Positions 54,382 through 62,975 of a stretch of DNA of 63,742 nucleotides are shown here, piece after piece. The position numbers and the translations under genes were made by a program. This DNA comes from an uncultured Eubacteriales bacterium (lineage in GTDB: Bacteria; Bacillota; Clostridia; Oscillospirales; CAG-272), in assembly GCA_949747515.1 (NCBI GenBank), contig CATKFO010000042.1, positions 1-63,742 on the forward strand, read 5' to 3'. The notes beneath the pieces are model-generated. The model ran no database searches. It saw only the letters and a program-made list of their open reading frames with translations, and was not told the DNA's origin. How positions within the stretch are numbered: position 1 is the stretch's first letter; every line of letters begins with the position of its first letter.

Positions 54382-55524
54382 ATGTTTATAATAAAAAAGA
54401 ATGATGAAAAATGCAAGGCGAGGCGGGGAACGCTGGAAACTCCTCACGGAGATATAGAGACTCCTGTGTTCATGAACGTCGCGACCTGCGGAGCTATAAA
54501 AGGAGGGCTTTCTTCCGAGAATCTCGAGGACGTCGGATGTCAGGTCATGCTGTCTAACACATATCACCTTCACATACGTCCAGGCGACGGACTGGTGCGC
54601 GATATGGGCGGACTTGGAAAGTTTACCGGATGGCGCGGGCCTACTCTTACCGACAGCGGAGGATTCCAAGTGTTCTCTCTCTCCTCCCTGCGACGTATAA
54701 AGGAAGAGGGCGTGTATTTTGCTTCGCATATAGACGGAAAGCGTATTTTTATGGGACCCGAGGAGTCGATGAGAATTCAGTCGAATCTGGCTTCAACGAT
54801 AGCTATGGCGTTTGACGAGTGCATTGAAAATCCCGCGGAATACGAGTATACAAGGCGTTCGTGCGACCGAACGGTTCGCTGGCTTGAACGCTGCCGGGCC
54901 GAAATGGACAGACTGAACTCTCTTGACGGTACTATAAACAAAAAACAAATGCTTTTTGGAATCAATCAGGGAAGCACGTATGAGGATCTCCGTATCGAGC
55001 ACATGAAAAATATACGCGAAATACCGTGCGACGGGTACGCTATAGGCGGACTTGCCGTCGGAGAAAGCGCTGAGGAAATGTATCGGGTTATCGACGCGGT
55101 CGAGCCGTACATGCCTGTTGACAAACCTCGATATCTTATGGGGGTCGGCACTCCTCAAAATATACTTGAGGCCGTGTACAGAGGAGTAGACTTTTTCGAC
55201 TGCGTTATGCCGTCCAGAAACGCTCGCCACGGAAATTTGTTTACGTGGGGCGGAAAGATGAATTTGCTTAATGAAAAATACGCCCGCGATCCGCGTCCGA
55301 TCGACGAAAACTGCGGATGCCCCGCTTGCCGATATCACAGCCGTTCATATATTCGCCATCTTATTAAAGCTAAGGAGGCGCTTGGCATGATGCTCGCTGT
55401 GTCGCACAATCTATACTTTTACAATTCACTGACGTATAAAATACGCGAGGCCTTGGACGTCGGATATTTCTACGACTTCTATCAGAAGTATCACAATTTG
55501 CTCGCCGAGAGAAATCCGGATTAA
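54382..55524 (+). CDS. tgt: Queuine/preQ1 tRNA-ribosyltransferase
   Basis: Swaps guanine 34 of tRNAs (GUN anticodons) for preQ1 on the way to queuosine. The 380-residue protein has LSNTYHLHIRPG, the nucleophile region TDSGGFQVFSLSSLR, GINQGSTYEDLR, the second aspartate in DFFDCVMPSRNARHG, and the zinc site CGCPACRYH...H. The ATG at 54382 has GGAG eight bases upstream; an earlier ATG at 54355 does not. It follows mutL by 87 bp and precedes the lipoate genes by 39 bp. Confidence 0.96.
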   Translation: MFIIKKNDEKCKARRGTLETPHGDIETPVFMNVATCGAIKGGLSSENLEDVGCQVMLSNTYHLHIRPGDGLVRDMGGLGKFTGWRGPTLTDSGGFQVFSLSSLRRIKEEGVYFASHIDGKRIFMGPEESMRIQSNLASTIAMAFDECIENPAEYEYTRRSCDRTVRWLERCRAEMDRLNSLDGTINKKQMLFGINQGSTYEDLRIEHMKNIREIPCDGYAIGGLAVGESAEEMYRVIDAVEPYMPVDKPRYLMGVGTPQNILEAVYRGVDFFDCVMPSRNARHGNLFTWGGKMNLLNEKYARDPRPIDENCGCPACRYHSRSYIRHLIKAKEALGMMLAVSHNLYFYNSLTYKIREALDVGYFYDFYQKYHNLLAERNPD

Positions 55525-55563
55525 CGCGTATATGAGAACGTCGGCGCGTAAGGACGGTGCGAA

Positions 55564-56472
55564 ATGTATTATATAAAAAACGAGTTCCGATCGCCGTATT
55601 TTAATCTTGCCCTCGAGGAGTATCTGCTCAGGTATTCTTCCGACGATATATTTATGATATGGCGCGACTCGCCTGCCATAGTGTGCGGCAGGGGACAGAA
55701 TATTTATGAGGAGGCGGACGTATGCGCCGCTTCCGACGAAGGAGTTTCAATATGCCGACGTTTTTCCGGCGGCGGGACCGTATACCACGACGAGGGAAAT
55801 ATAAACTATACGTTTATTCTTAACTATGGCGGCGATCTTGACTATTCGTCTATGCTGGCGCCGGTAGTGAACGCGCTTAATAGTATCGGCGTGCCTGCTG
55901 AAGCGGCTGGCTGCGATATCACGGCGAACGGCAAGAAGATCTCCGGCAACGCGCAGGCTCGCGTTGGCGACAGGCTTCTGCATCACGGAACGCTGCTATT
56001 TGATTCAAACATTGACAGACTTGACCGTCTTACGGGAGAGCGGAGAGCGTTTTGCTCCGCTATGGATTCCCGAGCCGTTAAGAGCCGAGTCGCAGCCGTA
56101 GCCAATATAAAAGATTTTTTGCCTGCTGATCTCGCTTTTCTAAAATCGGAAGATTTTGAATCTCAGCTGCGGAGGTTGATATTTCCCGAAGCTGAGGAAA
56201 CGAGGCTTGACGATGTAACAATCCTCAAAGCAGAGGCGCTTGCGTCTGAAAAATATTCTTCATGGGAATGGATATACGGATATTCTCCACGCTTTCATTT
56301 TCGGTCGGACGGCGTAGAATATACTGCGAAACGCGGAATTATTGAATCCGTATCGTCTGGCTTTACGGAAGACGTACGCGAGAGCTTGATAGGAGCGAGA
56401 CTAAGCCTCGATTCTCTCGTAGAGGCGGGGATAGGACATGACGCCGCGCGACTTATGTTAACTGGAAAATAA
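55564..56472 (+). CDS. lplA: Lipoate--protein ligase A (first copy)
   Basis: Activates lipoate (or a related acid) with ATP and attaches it to a lysine of a lipoyl domain. The 302-residue protein has RRFSGGGTVYHDEGNINYTF, the Lys-containing ANGKKISGNAQ motif and the HHGTLLFD segment, then a C-terminal accessory domain of about 70 residues. It heads a four-gene set (ligase, lipoyl domain, lipA, second ligase), so its substrate is most likely the small lipoyl protein next door. Octanoyl-transferase activity (LipM/LipL-like) is an alternative. Confidence 0.9.
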   Translation: MYYIKNEFRSPYFNLALEEYLLRYSSDDIFMIWRDSPAIVCGRGQNIYEEADVCAASDEGVSICRRFSGGGTVYHDEGNINYTFILNYGGDLDYSSMLAPVVNALNSIGVPAEAAGCDITANGKKISGNAQARVGDRLLHHGTLLFDSNIDRLDRLTGERRAFCSAMDSRAVKSRVAAVANIKDFLPADLAFLKSEDFESQLRRLIFPEAEETRLDDVTILKAEALASEKYSSWEWIYGYSPRFHFRSDGVEYTAKRGIIESVSSGFTEDVRESLIGARLSLDSLVEAGIGHDAARLMLTGK

Positions 56473-56505
56473 TTACGAAATATATTGAGGTAAACGGAGG
56501 ATACT

Positions 56506-56754
56506 GTGAAAAAAAATATCGCTATGCCGGCTCTTAAGCCGGATATGAAAGAGGGAATTCTTTGCCGGTGGAACGTCGAAGCTGGAGACAGCGTTTCTGC
56601 CGGAGACGTTATTTATGAAGTTGAAACGGACAAGGTCGTCGCTGAAATAGAGGCTGATTCTTCTGGAACAATCAGCGATATTTTTGTTGAAGAGGGCGAC
56701 GCCGTAGAGCCGGGGACAGTACTCGCACAGATCGAAACGGACGATATCGTATGA
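56506..56754 (+). CDS. Free-standing lipoyl (biotinyl) domain protein
   Basis: A complete 82-residue protein consisting only of a lipoyl domain. It has the hairpin with the modified lysine in VYEVETDKVVAEIEA-like context (E-T-D-K43-V), a PALKPDMKEGILCRW N-terminal strand as at the start of 2-oxoacid dehydrogenase E2 chains, and VEEGDAVEPGTVL. The E2 catalytic domain is absent and it is not a GcvH protein. GTG start with GGAGG upstream. Its last codons overlap the lipA start (ATGA). Flanked by lipoate-attachment genes, it should be a lipoylated carrier for an unknown enzyme; biotinylation is less likely because the M-K-M motif is missing. Confidence 0.85.
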   Translation: MKKNIAMPALKPDMKEGILCRWNVEAGDSVSAGDVIYEVETDKVVAEIEADSSGTISDIFVEEGDAVEPGTVLAQIETDDIV

Positions 56755-57620
56755 CGGATAATAAAGAAAAAAAGCCGGAATGGCTTAAAGTAAAATATAA
56801 CGGAGCCGCCGTCCGGGAGGTGGCGGAAATGATGAAGGGTATGGGGCTGAATACGGTTTGCCGAGAGGCGAACTGCCCAAATATAGGAGAGTGCTTTGCC
56901 AGTCGTACCGCGACGTTCATGATACTCGGCGACAAATGCACGCGCGACTGCCGTTTTTGCAGCGTCGCCCACGGGTTGCCTCTCCCTCCTGATCCCGACG
57001 AACCGCCGTCCGTGGCGAAAGCCGTAAAAAAATTAGGACTTGGCCACGCGGTAGTTACCATGGTTACGCGAGACGACTTGCCAGACGGAGGAGCCGGTCA
57101 TTTTGCGGCCATTATTGATGAAATACGCCGCGTTAACCCAAATATAACCGTGGAAGCTCTTATTTCAGACTTAAAAGGAGACGAACGCTCTATCGACGTC
57201 ATGCTTGAAGCCCGTCCGGATATACTTGGGCATAACGTGGAGACAATCAGCCGTTTATATTCCTCCGTTCGTCTCGGGGCTGAATACGAGCGTTCTCTCG
57301 GCGTTTTGCGCTATGCAAAGGAAAAACGTCCGGATATCTATACCAAAACGGGTTTTATGGTTGGTCTTGGAGAGACGGACGACGAAATTATGTCTCTTCT
57401 CAGGGACGTACGTAAAACAGGATGCGATATCGTTACTATAGGCCAGTATTTACGTCCTTCGGAAGCCCATGTTCCTCTTGACAGATATGTAACTCCGGAG
57501 CAGTTTTCAAAATACGAAATACAGGCGAAGAAATTAGGTTTTACCGGCGTGGTGTCGTCGCCTCTTGCGCGAAGTTCTTACCATGCCGCTAAGTCGTTTA
57601 GCGAAACGGCGAACAACTAG
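56751..57620 (+). CDS. lipA: Lipoyl synthase
   Basis: Radical-SAM enzyme inserting two sulphurs into octanoyl groups on lipoyl domains. The 289-residue protein has both cluster motifs: C37, C42, C48 (CxxxxCxxxxxC) for the auxiliary cluster and C63, C67, C70 (CxxxCxxC) for the radical cluster. It ends with the usual R-S-S-Y motif. It overlaps the lipoyl-domain gene by four bases, tying modification to that carrier. Confidence 0.95.
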   Translation: MTDNKEKKPEWLKVKYNGAAVREVAEMMKGMGLNTVCREANCPNIGECFASRTATFMILGDKCTRDCRFCSVAHGLPLPPDPDEPPSVAKAVKKLGLGHAVVTMVTRDDLPDGGAGHFAAIIDEIRRVNPNITVEALISDLKGDERSIDVMLEARPDILGHNVETISRLYSSVRLGAEYERSLGVLRYAKEKRPDIYTKTGFMVGLGETDDEIMSLLRDVRKTGCDIVTIGQYLRPSEAHVPLDRYVTPEQFSKYEIQAKKLGFTGVVSSPLARSSYHAAKSFSETANN

Positions 57621-57664
57621 ACGAAAGAACTACGTTGCGGATAAGGCGAAAAAGGAGATCCGAT

Positions 57665-58639
57665 ATGATATATATCGAGACGGGAACCGACGACGTTTAC
57701 CTGAATTTTGGCGTTGAATATTACTTTGCCGCTGAAAAACAGCTTGGAGAGGACGTATTATTGCTGTGGAGCACTACTCCTACTATTATGTTAGGCAAGT
57801 ATCAAAATCCATATGAAGAAATCGATCTTTCATATGCGTCAGCCAAAGGAATACATTTGGTCAGACGACTCTCCGGCGGAGGAGCCATATACACGGACGG
57901 AGGCGGATTTCAGTACAGCTTTATAGGAGGAGGCGGAGAAGATATAGAATTTGAAAGGTATATGATTCCCATTGTAGAAGCTCTTAGGAAAATGGGGGTG
58001 GAAGCCGAGTCGTCCGGAAGAAACGATATTATGGCGAACGGACGAAAGATATCCGGCAACGCTCAGTTCAAAGCGTCAGGCCGCACGGTTCACCATGGAT
58101 CGCTTTTGTTTTCCACGAATATTGAGGAAATGGAAAGAGCGACCGCTTTACCGGAATACAAAATACGTTCAAAAGCGATAAAATCTGTAAGAGACAGAGT
58201 CGTAAATATATCTGATCTTAAAGGGATGAGAGAGCGGTATCCTACTCCGACATCCTTTAAGAAAAAACTGCTGACTCTGCTCCCGGTATCCGGAGAATAC
58301 GTACTTACCGACGCCGATTTAAGCCGAGTCCGGAGCATTGCCGAAACGAAGTTTCGAGATGAAAAAAACATATTCGGTTCGTCTCCGAATTTTACTATTG
58401 AAAAAGAATGCCGAACTCCCGGCGGAACTATAATTTTCGGATTTGAAGTAAAGCGCGGAATAGTTTCGGACGCTTCCGTCAGGGGAGACTTTTTTTCCGC
58501 AGATTCCGACGGCGTCGACTCTCTAAGATCCTCTTTAATCGGTCTTCAGTTTAAGCCGGAGGCGATAAAGCGCGCGGTCGCGTCTTCTGATTTTAATATA
58601 TATGGAATTACCTCTTCCGATCTTTCAGAATTACTTTAA
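57665..58639 (+). CDS. Lipoate--protein ligase A (second copy)
   Basis: A 324-residue LplA-family protein with RRLSGGGAIYTDGGGFQYSF, the lysine motif ANGRKISGNAQ and VHHGSLLFS, plus a C-terminal accessory domain of about 90 residues. It is clearly diverged from the first ligase at 55564, so one may load octanoate or lipoate and the other transfer between carriers. AAGGAG lies seven bases before the ATG at 57665; an upstream ATG at 57635 lacks such a site. A terminator closes the unit. Confidence 0.88.
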   Translation: MIYIETGTDDVYLNFGVEYYFAAEKQLGEDVLLLWSTTPTIMLGKYQNPYEEIDLSYASAKGIHLVRRLSGGGAIYTDGGGFQYSFIGGGGEDIEFERYMIPIVEALRKMGVEAESSGRNDIMANGRKISGNAQFKASGRTVHHGSLLFSTNIEEMERATALPEYKIRSKAIKSVRDRVVNISDLKGMRERYPTPTSFKKKLLTLLPVSGEYVLTDADLSRVRSIAETKFRDEKNIFGSSPNFTIEKECRTPGGTIIFGFEVKRGIVSDASVRGDFFSADSDGVDSLRSSLIGLQFKPEAIKRAVASSDFNIYGITSSDLSELL

Positions 58640-58641
58640 TT

Positions 58642-58677
58642 CTTAGATGCGCGTTATCGCTTCTAAGTAGTTTTTTT
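58642..58677 (+). terminator. Terminator of the lipoate unit
   Basis: CTTAGA-T-GCG (58642-58651) pairs with CGC-T-TCTAAG (58658-58667), one mismatch, followed by TAGTTTTTTT. It overlaps the 3' end of the convergent PAS gene. Confidence 0.8.
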
Positions 58678-59046
58678 GAAATCGTATAAAGGCGCCGTCT
58701 CAGCGTTTCTATATTCATGTTTTTCATAGTAGCCTATAAGAGCCTTGTTATCGTCTCTCAGCGCAACCATATATACGTCCTTGTTTTCACGATCGTTGCG
58801 GAATGTGTAAACGATATTGTTCTCGGCGCTTTCTTTAAACCATGCGAGGACTTCTTCAATAGTTTTGCATGACTCGGCGTTATGGCAATCCAAAAGGCTT
58901 TTTCCCAAAAGTTTTCCGCCGCTTTTTTCGTATCTTTTGCAGGCGGCTGGATTCATGTAAATTATTTTGTGGAATAAGTTGCATATTACCACGGCGCATA
59001 GATCCTGATCTATTATACTCTTGAAATACGTATAAAGCTCCGTCAT
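58663..59046 (-). CDS. Stand-alone PAS domain protein
   Basis: A 127-residue protein that is one PAS domain: VVICNLFHKIIYMNPAACKRY, GKSLLDCHN, then a FRNDRENKDVYMVALRDDN beta-hairpin. No effector domain is attached. Such proteins sense a small ligand or redox state and act through partners; a conserved Cys/His pair (LLDCHN) could coordinate heme or a metal, but this is inference. It is convergent with the lipoate unit and shares its terminator region. Confidence 0.8.
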   Translation of the reverse strand: MTELYTYFKSIIDQDLCAVVICNLFHKIIYMNPAACKRYEKSGGKLLGKSLLDCHNAESCKTIEEVLAWFKESAENNIVYTFRNDRENKDVYMVALRDDNKALIGYYEKHEYRNAETAPLYDFKKTT

Positions 59047-59210
59047 TTTTTCTCTTCTTTCTATTTGAATTTATATGATATAGCGCTGTTTACCCAAACA
59101 TAAGCATATAAAAGATAATTATTATTCTTTGCCGACTTTTTCTTAAGTATATCACGCGGAGACGGTAAAATCAACGGCTTTCATTGACTTTTATAGAGCC
59201 GCCAATACTT

Positions 59211-59218
59211 GTTATAAT
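59211..59218 (+). promoter_or_regulatory. Extended -10 promoter of the phosphatase gene
   Basis: TGTTATAAT-type box (TG plus TATAAT at 59213-59218), 34 bp before the start codon. A TTGACT at 59184 is too far (23-bp spacer) to serve as a normal -35. Confidence 0.6.
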
Positions 59219-59251
59219 ATTTTGACGCAATTAAATTGAAAGGTATAAATC

Positions 59252-60334
59252 ATGATTAAATTGATTGCTCCGAAAAACGGAGCTCAGATATCCATATTGA
59301 CCGACGTTCAACGCGAATTTATACGCCGCGAACGAGAAGGAATAACAAAAAGCAGCGAATCCTACGGCTGGATAAGTCACGATATGGCGTCCGGCAGAAA
59401 TCTTAGCTATCCGGCTGCGGTTATGTTTCAATGGAGCTGCGACGATCCTACCTCAAAAATGAATTTTGAAATATCGCTTAATTCTGATTTTATAGAATCG
59501 GAGTCTCGGCGCGGCAAAATCGCGTCGGTCGGTATGGCGAGAGCGTCCGCCGGAGAAAACGGATTATATTTTCTGATAGCCGACAATCTGCTAAGCGGAG
59601 AGACGTATTATTGGAGAGTGAACGAAGGGGACGGAAAAGGCGAAACATTTACGTTTACAACCGCGCCCGGAGAGACGAGATTTATACGCGCGGACGGCGG
59701 ATCCAATATCCGAGATCTTGGCGGAAAAACGACTGTAAACGGACGACGGGTAAAGCAAGGCCTCGTATATAGAGGAGGAACTATCGAAAGCAAGGTTGGA
59801 GTACAGTACGAACTTACCGATGAAGGAAAGCGCGTTATGAGAGAGGATCTTGGGATAAAAACCGAAATAGATCTTAGAGACGAGGCTATAGGCGTGCAGA
59901 CGAAGAGCGTTATCGGAGATAATGTTGAGTATAAAATCATGCCTATGATAGCGTACGGAGGAGGAATGACTGACGACGACCGAGCCGCAGTCAGACGAAT
60001 ACTCGAGCTGTTCGCCGACGACAGCGTTTTTCCGGTATATTTTCACTGCCTTGCCGGAGCCGACAGAACGGGCACTATAGGATATTTGCTCGGTGTTTTA
60101 CTTGAATTGCAGTGGGTGGACGTCGCGCTTGATTTTAACGCCACTACGTTGTCGGTAATAAATAAGCGTCATATAATTGAGGATTCGCTTGGACCGCAGG
60201 GCTTTTTTGAAAGTTTGCGCGGCGCTTCAACAGACAAGAGCTTAACTCATGCCGAGCTTTTAAAGAGCTATTTCAATTCGCTTGGAATACCTGCTGAAAC
60301 GATTGACAAAATTCGCGCCAATTTAATAGAATAA
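59252..60334 (+). CDS. Tyrosine-protein phosphatase with fibronectin-like N-terminal domain
   Basis: A 360-residue protein. Residues about 50-140 form a fibronectin type III-like beta domain (AAVMFQWSCDDPTSKMNFEISL, SGETYYWRVNEGDGKGETFTFTT). Residues about 145-360 form a tyrosine-phosphatase domain of the Y_phosphatase3 type, with FIRADGGSNIRDLGG and the C-x5-R catalytic loop HCLAGADRTGTIGY (C266, R272). No signal peptide is seen, so it acts in the cytoplasm. The substrate could be protein phosphotyrosine or phosphoinositide-like lipids. Followed by a terminator. Confidence 0.88.
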   Translation: MIKLIAPKNGAQISILTDVQREFIRREREGITKSSESYGWISHDMASGRNLSYPAAVMFQWSCDDPTSKMNFEISLNSDFIESESRRGKIASVGMARASAGENGLYFLIADNLLSGETYYWRVNEGDGKGETFTFTTAPGETRFIRADGGSNIRDLGGKTTVNGRRVKQGLVYRGGTIESKVGVQYELTDEGKRVMREDLGIKTEIDLRDEAIGVQTKSVIGDNVEYKIMPMIAYGGGMTDDDRAAVRRILELFADDSVFPVYFHCLAGADRTGTIGYLLGVLLELQWVDVALDFNATTLSVINKRHIIEDSLGPQGFFESLRGASTDKSLTHAELLKSYFNSLGIPAETIDKIRANLIE

Positions 60335-60343
60335 AAAAGAAAG

Positions 60344-60377
60344 AACTGCATCTTCAAAATAAGAGGATGCAGTTTTT
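60344..60377 (+). terminator. Terminator after the phosphatase
   Basis: ACTGCATC (60345-60352) pairs with GATGCAGT (60366-60373), followed by a T-run. Confidence 0.8.
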
Positions 60378-60601
60378 GGCATATGCCTTCGCTTTCTTTT
60401 TGAAAAAGAGATAATGCTTTCACTTCTTTAAGATGAAAAAGATAGATTTATCGGATTCAAATCTTAATAACTAGCCGCTGCTTTATATAAAATCCGTTTT
60501 TGTTATACTCCGAAAGCGAGCTATTCAATTTCTGAATTAAGCTTTCAATACGCAATGGAAGCCGACGTGGGTTACTACAGCGAAACCGATAAAATGAAAT
60601 G

Positions 60602-61012
60602 TTAGATCGTATCGTCAAGCAATTGAATTTGTTCAACATGAGATATTTGCGCCGGATAGGTTTCCAGAATCTCTCCGTAAAAAGTAATTGAAACCATATC
60701 TCCTACGTCCAAATCTTCAAATGTAATATATGTGTTTCGCCATACGATTTTTGTTTCTTTTTCCACCAAAAATGTGAACTCGCCCCTGAAATTTATATCG
60801 TTTGCGTCAATACCTTTTACTCTCATGCCTTTAACCGTTTCTGTACTCGAAACGTCGGAAACAGTTGCATAAAACGTTTGGCGTCGACCGAATTTTTCAG
60901 AATTTTCAATGCGATTGTAAGCGGTTTTATATCCTATATAGAATGACGCGCTGACAACTATCGCGATGCAAATAATTATTGAAATCAAATAAATAATTTT
61001 GCGTTTTTTCAT
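60602..61012 (-). CDS. Membrane-anchored small beta-domain protein (DUF3221-like)
   Basis: A 136-residue protein with a basic start and one membrane segment (residues about 6-28), then a beta-rich extracytoplasmic domain with FYATVSDVSS, FEDLDVGDMVSITFYGEILETYPAQISHVEQIQL. This resembles DUF3221/OB-fold proteins of Firmicutes. The function is unknown. It is transcribed in the same direction as the two exported paralogs upstream (61073, 62012). Confidence 0.65.
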   Translation of the reverse strand: MKKRKIIYLISIIICIAIVVSASFYIGYKTAYNRIENSEKFGRRQTFYATVSDVSSTETVKGMRVKGIDANDINFRGEFTFLVEKETKIVWRNTYITFEDLDVGDMVSITFYGEILETYPAQISHVEQIQLLDDTI

Positions 61013-61072
61013 CTGTACACCTCGTCGGTGCTTTTATAAGCTTTCACTATTATATAATATTAAGTAGATGTC

Positions 61073-61822
61073 TTACTCCGTAATGCCGTTCGTCTGGCCG
61101 GCGGCAGCGTCGACCTCGTCGTCGTTCACAAAAATCTCGCTGGGAGCGTTTTTATCTATGTCTTTGTAAAGTTCGTCTGCTTTCTGTATATCGCCGGCTA
61201 TTTGATCGAGCGTGATTTCAAAGCTAGGAGAAGCGTAAATTACGTCCTCATTTTCGCTCGTTAAAGAAACGCCCATATCCTTTGCTTCGAATATGCCTTC
61301 ATTATCCATAACAACATAGTATGCCTGTTCATTATCATCTGCCGGTACTTTCGAATAAGCAAGCATAAATATGCCTCTCTGGCCATCGTGCAGATAAAAT
61401 TCTCTTTCGTTAGTTTGTATGGTATACGTTTCTTCATCTTCGGGATAAACGCCGGTATTGTTCCACGCGTTTACAACTATTGTTTCACCTTCCTTTATAA
61501 CGCCTTTATACGATTTTTCCACCTTAACCGCGTACGGCGTTATCCATGCGTTCCCAAGACCTTCAATCGCTCCGTCTGGATTGGAATATTTTCCGTCAAG
61601 TTCTTCGACTACTTCACCGAAAATTACATCGTCAGACAACCAAAGTTGGTATTCGTAGTCCGGCTCAGGATAAGAATAGCGCATTACTAAAATATCCTTT
61701 TTTTCTTTTGTTTCCAATACTGAAGAAAAAGTTTCTTTTGCAGAATTTTTCTCTCCGCATCCGGTCATTCCTAAAGATACTGCCAACGCCGCGGTCAACA
61801 CCAAAACAAGAGTTCTTTTCAT
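61073..61822 (-). CDS. Putative lipoprotein, paralog A
   Basis: A 249-residue protein with a lipoprotein signal peptide (lipobox GMTGC, C22). The mature part has blocks shared with the neighbour at 62012: EPDYEYQLWLSDDVIFGEVVEEL, YAVKVEKSYKGVIKEGETIVVN and SFEITLDQIAGDIQKADELYKD. It looks like a secreted beta-domain protein of the kind described only as hypothetical. GGAGGG precedes the ATG at 61822, preferred over ATGs up to 61888. The function is unknown. Confidence 0.75.
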   Translation of the reverse strand: MKRTLVLVLTAALAVSLGMTGCGEKNSAKETFSSVLETKEKKDILVMRYSYPEPDYEYQLWLSDDVIFGEVVEELDGKYSNPDGAIEGLGNAWITPYAVKVEKSYKGVIKEGETIVVNAWNNTGVYPEDEETYTIQTNEREFYLHDGQRGIFMLAYSKVPADDNEQAYYVVMDNEGIFEAKDMGVSLTSENEDVIYASPSFEITLDQIAGDIQKADELYKDIDKNAPSEIFVNDDEVDAAAGQTNGITE

Positions 61823-62011
61823 TTTGCCCTCCAATGTTTTATATGTTTTTATCATGCGTCTATATTTTTTAGACCTACTTATATACATTGCTGTTTTGTA
61901 AAGGTTGTTTCGACTTTTTAATTCTAAAGCTGGTTTGTTTACTCCATAACATTGCTTTTCTAGTAAACGTAGTCCGCGGCTACTTCATATGCGACGTCGC
62001 TTCGCAAATAT

Positions 62012-62821
62012 TTATATATTGTTGGGAGAGCGTTTGTCTTCGTCTTTGTAAATCTCATCTGCTTTTTTGATGTCGTCGGCTATCTGGTCGAGAGTTATTT
62101 CAAAGCACGACGACGAGTAAATTGTCTTCTCATTTTCGGTTATCAAAGTCGAGTCCGTTTCTTTCGCCTCGAATATGCCTTGTTTTTCCATAACAATATG
62201 ATATAAAGGTTCATTGTTCTCGGTCGTCATATGTTGCGTCTGTTCCAGCATAAATATGCCGCGCTGTCCTTTGCGCAGATAAAATTCTTCATCTCCGATT
62301 ATGAGAATACCGTTTTCTTTATAATTTTTCTTCTCTTCGGGGGAGAATTCGTTCCATGTGTTTACGATTACCGTTTCGCCTTCCGTCAGCAAGCCTTTGT
62401 ATGATTTGTCCACCCTGACTGCATATGTCGTTATCCAGTCGTTTCCGATCTCCTCAATTTCACCGTTCGGATTTGAATACCTTCCTTCAAGCTCTTCGAT
62501 TACCTCGCCGAAGATTACGTCGTCGGATTCCCAAAGCTGGCGTTCATAGTCCGGCTCAGGACGAAAACAATAACGTACTTCGATAATTTCATTTATGGAA
62601 TCCATATCGATTTTCGTTTCCGTTACGGTTTCCTCTATCGGCTGCGTTTCTGATCTTTCCTTTATCTCCCCGTTGGATAAAGGTTCTTTCGCGGCTCTTG
62701 TTTCCTCAATCACGCGTAAATTTATTTCGCCCTTATCTAATCCATTCGCATACACAACGGATGTAATAAGTAAAGAGAGGAATAGGACGATCAAAACAGA
62801 TTTTTTAACTATATTTCTCAT
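62012..62821 (-). CDS. Putative exported protein, paralog B
   Basis: A 269-residue protein with an N-terminal signal peptide ending VVYA-NG (cleavage after about residue 25), without a lipobox. After a Glu/Thr-rich spacer (30-75) it has the same domain as the protein at 61073: EPDYERQLWESDDVIFGEVIEEL, TYAVRVDKSYKGLLTEGETVIVN, SCFEITLDQIADDIKKADEIYKD. Tandem duplication with different membrane attachment (free versus lipid-anchored) is inferred. The function is unknown. Confidence 0.75.
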   Translation of the reverse strand: MRNIVKKSVLIVLFLSLLITSVVYANGLDKGEINLRVIEETRAAKEPLSNGEIKERSETQPIEETVTETKIDMDSINEIIEVRYCFRPEPDYERQLWESDDVIFGEVIEELEGRYSNPNGEIEEIGNDWITTYAVRVDKSYKGLLTEGETVIVNTWNEFSPEEKKNYKENGILIIGDEEFYLRKGQRGIFMLEQTQHMTTENNEPLYHIVMEKQGIFEAKETDSTLITENEKTIYSSSCFEITLDQIADDIKKADEIYKDEDKRSPNNI

Positions 62822-62862
62822 TATTATGACCCATGCCCTTCTTTTTCTTTGGATTCCGGTCG

Positions 62863-62899
62863 GTTTCGTCTTAGACGAAACGCGCCCCCGCGTGGGGCG
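62863..62899. other. Two adjacent perfect hairpins between serpin and paralog B
   Basis: GTTTCGTC-TTA-GACGAAAC (62863-62881) is followed directly by CGCCCC-CGCGT-GGGGCG (62883-62899). They lie between the serpin (ending at 62976 on the minus strand) and the exported-protein start, and could terminate the serpin transcript or form a leader structure. Confidence 0.5.
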
Positions 62900-62975
62900 G
62901 AAGGCGCATTTCTTGTCTGAAAAAACAATACTTCTGATTTTTATTTAACTTAATTTTCAGACGTCCGCCTCCCTT

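Noticed and set aside
59184..59218. TTGACT and TATAAT as a standard promoter pair
   Set aside because: The spacer is 23 bp, too long; only the extended -10 element is kept.
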